Below, one piece after another: positions 1 through 10,030 of a DNA stretch of 64,000 nt; positions within the stretch are counted from its first letter, which is position 1; each line of letters opens with the position of its first letter. The notes beneath the pieces are model-generated. The model saw only the letters and a list, made by a program, of their open reading frames with translations. It searched no databases and was not told where the DNA came from. The stretch is from Liolophura sinensis. Its lineage: Eukaryota > Mollusca > Polyplacophora > Chitonida > Chitonidae. Location: the NCBI RefSeq assembly GCF_032854445.1, contig NC_088302.1:22083788-22147787 (forward strand), given 5' to 3'. Made by a program: the position numbers and the translations under genes.

Positions 1-591
1 CTCGTTATGTGTATGACCGGGTTTGTCCATTTTATTACTTACAACAACATAACTAACGTGGATAAGTATGAGTTCTGCAACAATCATTGAGTCAGTTCAG
101 ATGTCTTGAGAACAATTTCTTGAGTTTAGGTCGGGAAAAAACGGTCGCGATTGACCATGACCAAAAATTCACCACGAATCGCAGATGTCGCAGGCATTCG
201 AAGATTCTAGTCAGTATCATGAGCTATTTTGAAGCACCAACTTTTTTTGCAATTTTCATATTATGTTTAGAAGGCATGACTTACCCTAACGGCTGCTGTA
301 CGAATGTTTGTTTTGATTCCTATAGATTAGCCCAGTTTATATTTGTTCCATATTATTTTTAACATATTGAAGTTTCACCTCCGTTTTGATTTAGCTCAAG
401 CACGGTAAATATTTATCGACCTAATACTGAGAAAACAATGTAATGAGATATGATTCTCTAACAACGAATCAAGACAGAGGTACTCTGCAATTGTTCAGAT
501 AGCGTTACAGCTTATCAACGTAAACTGTCTTCAGAAATAACAAAAATGTATATGCGTTCCTGCAAATACTAAATGTGGATTGTCACCATAC
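1..591. other. intron sequence at the left edge (SLC22-A intron 6)
   Basis: No coding exon is visible here. The stretch aligns with SLC22 intron 6 in the sister modules (about 30412-31045 and 53030-53646). In those modules a SINE interrupts the sequence; here the corresponding place holds about 200 bases of unrelated, unrecognised sequence (about 60-260). Exons 7-10 of SLC22-A must lie left of the window if they exist. Confidence 0.6.
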
Positions 592-3500
592 CGTTGCATT
601 GTTAGATAAGAGATAATGCCAGAGGGGAGCTCCACAGCTGCCATAAGAGCAAAGTTGACGAAGCGATCTCCAGCCAGTTTAGACGAGGCCAATGTCAGAC
701 AAAATACACCAGACTATTCACAATCCTGAAAAATGGTGTCCAATCTGTTATATAGAATAATGTGTTTTCGTAGGCAGCAATTAAACACTGTTCCTATTAA
801 CCCATGTGCTTCTGCATGCTAAGCGTAACATTTTTTTGTAAAATTGCCTATCGAATGCACTGAAGGCACACTGCATCACTGACCTTTCAATTGTAAAGAC
901 CATATATACAAATATATCCTGTACGGATCACTCACTCTTTTTTAATTCTCTTGGTATTTTAACATTGATAAAGCCAAATTTAGGGTCCACAAATTTAATG
1001 CGGAATTTTCTCATCTCATTAACATTATTATTGCACACATTTATTTGTGATATGAATTTCGTCAAAGAAAGTTAAAAGAAGGTCTGTATTTGTAGATGAT
1101 TTGACATAGGGATTTACCTACCATCCGAGGCATGTGACGGAAGCTGTCAATAATAACCCGCCTACTTCTAACCGCGTCAAGAACTGTGTACTTCTTTGTG
1201 GGAGGAGCAACAAGTTTGTCATCAAGTAACAATTCATCGCATTCCTCTGACGTTGTCCTAGGGCTGGAAGCTTTAATATCTCCCCCTTGATCCGGAACAA
1301 ACCCCATTACGCTGGGTTTCGAATCTTCGTGAAAACCTCCCGTTGTTGCCCAAAACTTCCCCTGTTTTCGCCGACGCAGTAACCTGTGAATCCGCAGGCG
1401 TACACTTTTCCCTGACGGCTGTCGGTTCGTTGTTATAAAGACTGCTTGTGGCTGATATGTTGGATAGGGATTCTTTCGGAGTAGATTTATTATCTAGCGC
1501 ATTATCATGTTTTTGTGTGACTGGATGTGAAGTCACAGGTTTTAAGGCAACCTCATTTGCATCGACTTGTTATCGCCGTAATCCAGACATGTTTTGCAGA
1601 ACTGTGTTGATATCTGCCTTATTTTTGCGGATAGCCTTTTGAATGATTTGTGCTGCTCTCTTGCCTTTGTTGTTTGCGTACAACCAGCGGAGGATTCATC
1701 TAGAAGACTGAGACAGTGACATAAAGATGGTAACAATTATGGAAGAATCAATGACAGAGTTAACGAATGACATCTATCTACAAGTACAAATACTTTGAGA
1801 ACAAAGTTCCATTGATTTCGCTCCTTAAATAATGAATTTATAACAGCTAAGAAAGTTTGAAATTTACGAAGGGATAGCACGATGGCCAGAACGTGGAATA
1901 ACTCAAGGTGAGCTAATTAAGGGCCACTATGTACAAAGAGTTGTGAATTGGTTATCTAAATAGCTATTCTTTTCAGCTGGAATGTAACCATACATTACTA
2001 ATACACACATGTGAACTGCACTGTGCATTGGAAGCAATTCCGAAAAGCGTGTGCGGCTTTAAAGCATGCCCCAAAAGTTCTTTTACAACCAATTCAGTAC
2101 CTTAAGTAGGAACACTGTCCAATATAAAATTTGGAAGATTCCCTGATTTTGGAAACTATGTAAATCTCTTTACGACGTTCATTTGAAAGATAATGCCTTC
2201 ACGTTGTGGGCACAAGGTCCCTGTAATGACATATTAAATATGTAACAGTATTGCTGGTACGGATTATACTCACAATGTGTGGAGAAGGACCATAAGAGAT
2301 GCACTACTAAAAGCCAGCTGGAGATACCGCCAGTTGTGCTCCTGGAAGAGGTAACCAAGGCCACTCATAAGGGCCAGTTTATGCTCAGGTTCCTGTACCG
2401 AGCAGGTGCACGATGGCCCTCTTCTCTACCGGGATTATCTCTAGTGGCAGAACGCTCCCTGTCATGACGATACCCTAGAAAAGTGAACGGAAGCATACAA
2501 TAACCCAAAACAGCAGTGATGCAAGCATACAAGACAATAAGAGAACAGTGGTGCAAGGATGCAATAAAGCTGTAATGCAAGCATTCAGCGTGCATGTCAT
2601 GTAGAGTACAAATATATCTATAGCACTATGTATAGCACTACCAAATTATGAATATGCGATATTGCGACTGGTTTTGAGACGTTTAATTTTACCTGCTGAA
2701 AAGCTCCTGTAGGAAATCGGAGGATAGAAAAAACGAGAATACTGGGAGAAAAACGCCGTCCTACTCCAATAGCGACATAGCCCATTGGCTAATGACGCAG
2801 ACCCACTTTCGGCCGTAGCGGTCAGCTAAATATGGTCATCACAGTGGCTCCTAAAGCTTGGCCGGCAACAAAGATTGTCTGTGTCAGCTGCATCTGATAT
2901 TCCTTTTCACAAACCAAGTCCCACTGCAAAATTGATATATTACGTACTGAACACTACAAAACAGAACCACGGCATGGAGAGTAAAATGATAGCAACGACA
3001 GCAGTGTGACAGTTGGTAAATATTCACAAGTAATTTACTTCAGCCATGGTTTCATTTTAATTGTTCAAGCTTAAATAGTAGAAACTGATACAAGCCCTGG
3101 CACCATTACCCACGCGGAAGGTACAGGAATGCAGTGATGTTAATTTCAGTTTGTTAGATGTCACTGATCTAGAATTACCCAATGCTATATTGTCTTTGAC
3201 ATGAAATGAATAAACGTCTCAGAATTAACAATTTTCACATTTTTCTTACCTCAGTCACGATGGTGGCCGTCTCCAGTGGCGCATCATACCAGTAGCCATG
3301 GTGACATGGTGACGTCACGTTTGTCCAAGTATTCCTCACTTTACAATCGCCTTCCTGAACGTAATGTGTAACATTGTGTTCTAACAGCCCAGTCGTGTTG
3401 TCGACAACAAAACAGGAAAAGGGTGGCTCGTAACCTGGAAACATTATTATTTCTACATAACAGTGTACAAGCAGTCTGTTTAATGAACATAAAATTCTGA

Positions 3501-5016
3501 AAGTCTTCTAGTTTTTAGGATAGATATTAGTTGTGCTGAATGTAAAAGACACATTTCTCTCACAGTTCATTTTTGTGGAAAAAATAAACACATGTTTAAG
3601 CTTTTCCTTTGATAGATCCTGTGAGAAAAGAGAAACTGTGTACTCTTGTTATAATTACATGTATATTGGCTAAAAGGAGCAGACCAGACGTCCCAAAAAT
3701 TAGAAGAATTACAATATTTATTAACACTGTGAGTCAGTGACATTATTATTTGTCTATTTATGTTTCTTAAGCCGTTCTCAATAACGTTTTACTTACAGTT
3801 TGGTGGGCAGTTTTATCAGAGGATGAAACCGGATGCTCGTTGAAAATCTTCACCCGCACGGCAAATTACAACAGGATTATTACCAACATGCCTTACCAGA
3901 GAAAGACAAATGATGCAGCGGACTTTGTGAAACCCCACTTAAACCACCATATTGTTGATCTTTCACGGATCGTAATTATATGGAAACTTCGGCATAAAGT
4001 CCCAAATTCCATGTTCTTAAAAACCACAATCAGAACAGGAAATAGCTTAAATTGTGGCTGGTACATTGTTTTGCAGTAAAGAATCAGTGTGTGCATATTT
4101 CAAACTTCACCAAAACATGTTAATTGTATAAATGTGTTTCAAATTTTGAATTAAATCTTAAGACCTCTGATGGACGTGAACCCTGACGAGGGATCTGCGT
4201 GATTACCTGTACCTGTACTTAATGACCGAAAGACATGCACCTTAATCACTCTGCTATGACCCACAGTGGGACGTACATACCGCAGTTTCGGTTAAAAGGG
4301 ACCATCCAGTGCCAACAGACACACACCTACATGTCACTATATAAAGATTTAGAATATAACGGTTAGTATCAGACATTCGAATAGTAGTCATCAACCATAA
4401 CAGAAGTCCCAGGTCTCATACTATTTTGTAAAACAGCGCTCAATAAAAACTAGCGAAAGAGTTAAGGATGAGTGGAAAGTAAGAATTAAGACGGAGCTAT
4501 ATAAAGAGAAACGGTAAACATGTCTCAAGGTCATAATGTCAGTCAAAATACATGTTATCAGCATCCAAATTGTGTAGAATGCTAGTTTATAAACTATCCA
4601 TGAAAAATATATCTCTCAAGTGCTTTGATTGAAACTGTTCATATGCAAGGTAAAATTCACAAATGGTCACACAGTAAAATCTTTCCTCTTGTAAGATTAT
4701 CTCGGGAACATTTTTATTCTTAGCTTGTGACTGCTTGAAAAGCAGTAAACTTGCACGTCCATTGGAACCATGGTAACCAATACGTTCAAGAAACAAATCT
4801 GGCTGAAAAAGTAGTTTACTGTTAAAGAAATTACCTATTTGATACCGTTACAGTCTTACCCAGGAACACGATGGCCAGTAAATGAAAGTCAGGGGCTATA
4901 TACTGTAGCTGAATGAGTATTAGCTGAAAGATCTGCCATCTTCCCCACGTTCCCAAGGACCTGAACACAGAATCAACATCCGGGTATGTTGTCATCTGAG
5001 AGCTTGGACCGGACAT
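592..5016 (-). pseudogene. SLC22-like organic ion transporter, module I copy, decayed and partial (exons 1-6 visible)
   Basis: Minus-strand exons homologous to intact SLC22-B and -C lie at 4860-5016 (exon 1, ATG at 5016), 3250-3434, 2693-2923, 2274-2474, 1122-1707 and 592-725. Exons 1 and 2 are open and give the family's N-terminus, first membrane segment and N-glycosylated extracellular loop. Exon 3 has four single-base indels compared with the sister copies. Exon 4 has lost two bases, exon 5 carries several indels (net +1, for example an extra A near 1333 and an extra T near 1593), and exon 6 has lost one base near 693. No readable protein can result past exon 2, so I call it a pseudogene. 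GT-AG splice signals remain. Exons 7-10 are outside the window. Confidence 0.88.
4160..4262 (-). repeat. tRNA-derived repeat remnant (Ser/Leu-like head)
   Basis: Read on the minus strand, this intron 1 segment has a box-A-like 'agcagagtgattaagg' and a box-B-like 'gggttcacgtcc' separated by a long spacer, as in tRNAs with a long variable arm. A cloverleaf is not convincing, so I take it as an old SINE or tRNA pseudogene. It is conserved in modules II and III, so it predates the duplications. Confidence 0.4.
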
Positions 5017-5515
5017 GACTGAACAGTTTTTAAAATCACCTCGGTTGGCAACACTTTCTGTGTAAAGCTTTGGATAAGCTCTATATAATATATATAAAAT
5101 ATGACACAGGCGATCGTGGTATTGAGGCCGACCGTCTTCTGAGCAAGATAATACGATCTCTTGACCACAGGAAAAATATCCTTCACACTCCTATTTCTAG
5201 TCACGTACATGTCGTGATTCTGCAAGTATTAACATCCAAGCTGCTGACTAATTAAATGTTTATCTTCGTTGACTTGATTTCGAGTTGAGGTTTGTCTCAT
5301 CTATACGAAAGTCTTCTAGAAGAAGATATCTATCACCAGTACAGTATTAATATTATTTATATATCTATATAAGGAGCGATATCATCACCCGGGTTCACGA
5401 TATCCAGTAGTTATACCGCTGAAATTAAAGTGAAAGAAAGCTAAAATATGCAGCAAGGTAAATCATAAAGACAACTGAAAACTATGCGTAAAAATACATT
5501 CACTTCTTTTTTCAG

Positions 5516-5740
5516 GGTGCCTCCGTGGCTCAGTTGGTTAGCGCGCTAGCGCAGCGTAATGACCCAGGAGTCTCTTACCAATGCGGTTGCTGTGAGTTCA
5601 AGTCCAGCTCATGCTAGCTTCTTCTCTGGCTCTGCCCGGTTTCCACCCACCATAATGCTGGCCGCCGTCGTATAATTGAAATGTCCATGAGTACAGCGTA
5701 AAACACCAATCAAATAAATAAATAAATAAATAAATAAATA
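5516..5740 (+). mobile_element. SINE family A, full length, module I only
   Basis: The tRNA-like head has box A 'tggctcagttggttagcgcg' and box B 'gagttcaagtcc'. The body carries the family signature around 'ataatgctggccgccgtcgt', and it ends in 'gcgtaaaacaccaat' plus an AAAT microsatellite (5711-5740). It is flanked by a 9-bp target-site duplication, 'ttttttcag', at 5507-5515 and 5741-5749. The empty site is preserved in module II (36241-36249) and module III (about 58777-58785). Confidence 0.9.
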
Positions 5741-6527
5741 TTTTTTCAGATTTGTTTTGAGAGTGTTGAAAGACATTCCAATATTTGAAAATTATGGAGG
5801 GCTTTATGAATCACACTGACGGTATCTATAAACTATGACGACTCATTACCTTTTTTCCTGATGTTCACCAGATCGAAGGAATTTTTGGGGTAGAGACGAC
5901 ATTGGACCTTGGGGTAGCTACGGTAGCTCAGAAAAAAACTCTTGGATGGTATCGGCCTACACCCTCTTTGTTGTTTGGTAGCTATACCCACTTGTTTTTC
6001 TCTGCCATTGAGATTGATTCATAGATAAGTGTATATAGTATACTGTTTGTGTATACTTGTATATAAGGGTGAAGTCCGACATTCCGGGCAGACAATGAAT
6101 ATTCCAGGCATGAATTCCATATCAAAGTTAAAATTCGTAGTCCGCGAATGAGTTCCATGTCAAATAATAATTAAACAAGTATCTCAGTTGCGCTTTAATT
6201 GCAACTGCTTATAAAGGCATCATGCTGGTGTAATGAGCATGGCTACTCTTACGGCCCCTAGCCCCAGGTTAAGCGGTATTAAATACAGTTTGAAAATGAC
6301 GAGCGTTACAGACCCTAACCGATCAGATTGTGATTCAAAAGTAACGGACGATTACGTCTTTCCCGTTAATATGTAAAGATCTCATGCTACAAGAGGCGCC
6401 ATCTATGATGTTACACATGATATACAAGATAGACGGTTCACTGGGCAACCAGCGCCATCTATGTTGTTAAATACCTTGTACGTAATAGATATGTACACAG
6501 GGATAACAGCGAAGTCCATGTGGTTGA

Positions 6528-8326
6528 TCACAATGCAGATAGCCAGAGATTCTGAACACTCAGTCTATACCTGCCAACGAGAGTGTTATACTCATTGTAA
6601 AATTTGAGAAACTCAGAATGAAGGCGTTTGATGGAGTATCCTTGACAAACTAGTTTTTGAACTAGCAACGTGTGACGCAGATTAAAGCCATCACAATTAA
6701 CGCAACATCTGACAAATGCTACAAGGCGAGATATGTATACACCATATGCAGGACCCTTTGGTATACTGCTATCTAAATAAAGATAATTTACAATATCAAA
6801 ATTGAAATTATCCCTTTTGTCGTAAAGGCGGCGTGAAAGGAGACCTTGTTCGTCGTTATACAGATATAGATCCAAATAAGATGTACCATCAGGACTACCT
6901 GTTGTCTCCTTTAAATCCAATGAAGGCGGATAGATTTCCTTCACCGCTTCAGTAATATGGGGATTATTTAACGCCAGTAGATCATCAATATAACGCTTGG
7001 TAAATGAAAAGGATCGAACTTTAAAGATATTACTTTTAAGTAATTTCTGCATATAGTCGTATTCATATGAAAACAGGTATAGGTCTACCAATAGAGGCGC
7101 ACAATTGGTACCCATTGGAATACCTATGCACTGTTGGTAAATGGTATCTCCGAATTTCACATAGATGTTATTGATGAGAAATTCAAGTAATTCAATAAAT
7201 AATCTAACATCCCATGAGTGGTAACTTTTATAAAGAGTAGAACTAAAGAAAGCCTTATTGTTTCTGACGTTAATGTAACGGTGACCTGTTTTAGTAAATA
7301 CCGAGACAATTAACGACGATATTCTTTCAACAAGAGGAATCGTAGTATTCCCATGTGGATAGGTCTTTGTACGGTATATCCATATGAGCATCAAGTTCTT
7401 CTGTAAGACGTTTGGAGTTGTTAAGAATCCACATGCAGTTGACACCTGAATTTTTTGTTATGGCACAACAGTACTTATTCCAAAATGACTTTACTTCTTG
7501 TAACGCTCTCGAAAGTAGGGTTGACAAGAGTTTGGTAGTACAGCTTCTTGAACCCGCAATAAATCGAGCCTTGTATGGGGATTTATGCATTTTAGGAATC
7601 CATTAAAGTTGTGGTATTTCTGTATGACGGGTAGGTATATTTATGCGCCTTTCTTTAAGAAAAGTTTGCGTTTGTTAAATAGTTCCTCCAGAGTACATGT
7701 AGTAGCAGAATACGTGGATGTCGTTGCAGAAGCACATAGCTTTTGAACAAGAATTTGATAATAATAATTCTTGCAAATAAAGATGGCATTATTAGGAACC
7801 TTGTCTGCTACAGTGATGACAAATTTACTATGAAGGTCAGCAAGTGTTTCTTGCACAATGGGATCCTTCAGAACCTGTTTAACTTTAGGTAGAGCATCAA
7901 TGTCTAGACGGTGTATAGTTAAACTAACCTTCTTTTTGACAATCTCAAGCCAATCCTTAAGTATTGAAGAATCCACTTTGTCCCGTTTTGACTATTTTTT
8001 AACATACTCCTCAAGTGCCGAGATGATAAGTTTTTTGTTTGATCGAATGTTGACATTTCTCTTTTCTCTATACTTAGGATCCCTCACGAGATTCCTTAGA
8101 TCATGATTCTTAATAATATTAAGGTCACCAGTCAACACATGTTTACATTTGTCGTAGGTGAAAACTGAGGATTCACAATCACAGTTATAGCTGCCAGAAG
8201 TATACGTCGCCAAATCGAACTCCTTGATGGCCTGGGAATAATTGAAAATTTTGGAAGCGATAGGCGTTGTATACTCATAGGATATGCAAGGTGGCTCTTG
8301 GATATTAAAATAATTAGCCTAGACAC
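6528..8326 (-). pseudogene. Penelope-like reverse transcriptase, decayed
   Basis: Four consecutive minus-strand open segments form one protein. From N to C it has a conserved block with 'TGDLNIIKNHDLRNL' (about 8120), a segment with 'ITVADKVPNNAIF' (about 7800), 'KMHKSPYKARFIAGS' (about 7590), and the palm with 'GIPMGTNCAPL' and catalytic YIDD (about 6985). Lesions are an in-frame TAG at 7992-7994 where relatives appear to have Trp, a frameshift near 7650, a TAA just before the 7590 segment, and a frameshift near 7340. No GIY-YIG endonuclease could be seen, so the Penelope-like label is tentative; it is certainly a retroelement reverse transcriptase. It is not able to make a full protein. Confidence 0.75.
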
Positions 8327-8334
8327 AACACTAC

Positions 8335-9665
8335 GAACATCAGGTTCACTATGATTCAGCGTGTACCAGCCTCAAAGCTAAACTTGACTCTATCCAGTGC
8401 GCCGCACTACGTATTTGTACTGGAGGCTTACGCTCCACTCCTCAGCGTATTGCAAGTCTTTTGTAACACTTACGTCGTCGGTTGCGTGTTCTAAAGTTTA
8501 CTTTCAGGCTAAAGTCTGCCATTAGTAATTCTGCAACATCTGTACTTAAACCCTCATATTATGATCAGTTATATGGTAAAAACTGTAAGAAAGCCTTGCC
8601 ATTTAATTTACGGTCGAACGAAATTTCTTCTTTCAGGCCAGGGATATTTCTACTCAGCCTGGTTGTGTTCCTCATTTTCCTCCCTGGAAGTTATCGAGCC
8701 CATTTGTCTCTGTGAAATTACATTCTAAAGTCAAAACGACGGATAACAGTAATGTATCGTTGTTATGTGTCAAGGACCATATTAAATCAAACTGGAACGA
8801 GCACTTACAAGTATTTACCGACGCTTCCAAATGCCCCCACAGTAACAAAGGGGGCGCATCAGTGTGTATTCCAGAAATGAGGTATGAAAAATCTTTCCGC
8901 TTGCCTGATTATGTTTCCGTGTTCACGGCAGAGCTTGCCGCAATCTTGTGTGCTCTTAACTATCTACTCGAGTTAAGGCCGATTAGGGCTGTTATTTTCA
9001 CAGACTCCTTACGTTCTTTATGGGCACTTGGTAACTTTATTTGGAATAAGTCGGCTGCGCTTGTGTATGAAATACTGTGTATCTGTACCACATTGGGCTA
9101 CCAAGTTGTATCTGTGGAGTTTGAAAGGGTGCCGGCCCACATTGGTGTTGAAGGAAATGAGTTAGCAGATAAACTGACCAAAAAGGCCCTTGATCTACCC
9201 AATATATCCCACACCATCTCATTTTCCGTACAAGAAGCTATTAGTTATGTCAAGCCGAAATTTATACCAGTATGGCAAAATGGATGGGATAACTCTGTTA
9301 CAGGAAGATTCTTTTATTCTCATAACCCTCAAATCTCTGTAAGCTACAATCTCTCCCTCAACTGTCTCTGTGACAAAATACTCGTATTTAGACTCTTGTC
9401 TGATCACAATAAAACAAACAGCTGTTTGCATAAATTCAATCTCCATGACACGGGTCTTTGTGAGGAATGTTTAGTAGAAGATACTGTTACGCATGTTCTT
9501 TATCGTTGGAGACGTCATATTGACGCCAGGCTCGTATTTTACGCACAATTAACTCGTGCTGGTGTCAGGAACCCGTCAGAAGACACGGTTTTAAAACCGG
9601 TGAGAAATCACAATAAAGTTTTTCAGGCTGTTGCCAATTTTCTCACTCGCTGCTACAGATCCTAA
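8335..9665 (+). pseudogene. I/Jockey-group LINE 3' part: end of reverse transcriptase plus RNase H
   Basis: From 8350 a frame reads the typical end of a LINE polymerase ('LDSIQCAALRICTGGLRSTP') with a stop near 8463. Then comes 'LRRRLRVLKFTFRLKSAISN', and after a further stop an open reading frame at 8712-9665 (317 aa). That frame is an RNase H domain with all four catalytic acids: D37 (FTDASK), E74 (FTAELAAI), D98 (IFTDSL) and D153 (GNELADKL), plus the PAHIGVEGN motif. A CxxC motif and 'TVTHVLYRW' follow near the C-terminus. The upstream endonuclease and most of the polymerase are absent, as in a 5'-truncated insertion. Confidence 0.85.
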
Positions 9666-10030
9666 CACTTAAAATGTTTACTTAACGGTGTACCCAAGCA
9701 TGTCTTGAATTGTTATCTATCGTTGCTTGAACATGCGTAATTTGTCAGGGGTCAAAGTCTGACATTTTCTGTGGACTCAATGTGTTAACATTCCCCCTCT
9801 TTACTGTCTACGTGTGTATCCTTATACCATCTGTATTCTTTACGATAGCTGTGTAAAGGCTTAGTTCTCTTGGGTACTGGACATTTATGTAAAGCAGCCC
9901 CAATTGGCAGTTTACTTGGGAAAACAATTTATTCAACGTTTCGTTATTGGCGTGCATCATTCGACTTGGATGGGGAAACGCCATTACAAACTAATCTCTC
10001 TTCACCCCCCTCCTCCCCACCCCCATTAAC

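Larger units (their letters stand above)
5890..10030. mobile_element. compound retroelement insertion specific to module I
   Basis: Modules II and III are continuous across this point: at 36394 the sequence runs directly from 'gaaggaatttttgg' to 'aaacaatatttcaataatc'. In module I the two halves are separated by about 4.1 kb. The insert holds a minus-strand reverse transcriptase remnant (6528-8326) and a plus-strand LINE end with RNase H (8335-9665). The edges, 5890-6527 and 9666-10030, contain nothing I recognise; they include a short repeated 'gcgccatctatg' motif near 6398 and 6452. Clear terminal repeats or a target-site duplication are not visible, so exact ends are approximate. Confidence 0.75.

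Noticed and set aside
3840-4079. 79-codon plus-strand frame and its antisense partner
   Set aside because: Located in SLC22-A intron 1 and broken in modules II and III by indels.
5520-5592. Possible genuine tRNA gene in the SINE-A head
   Set aside because: Box A and B are present, but the anticodon and acceptor stems do not pair convincingly, and the same head recurs attached to the same SINE body elsewhere in the window.
5711-5740. AAAT microsatellite as an independent repeat
   Set aside because: It is the tail of the SINE-A insertion at 5516-5740.
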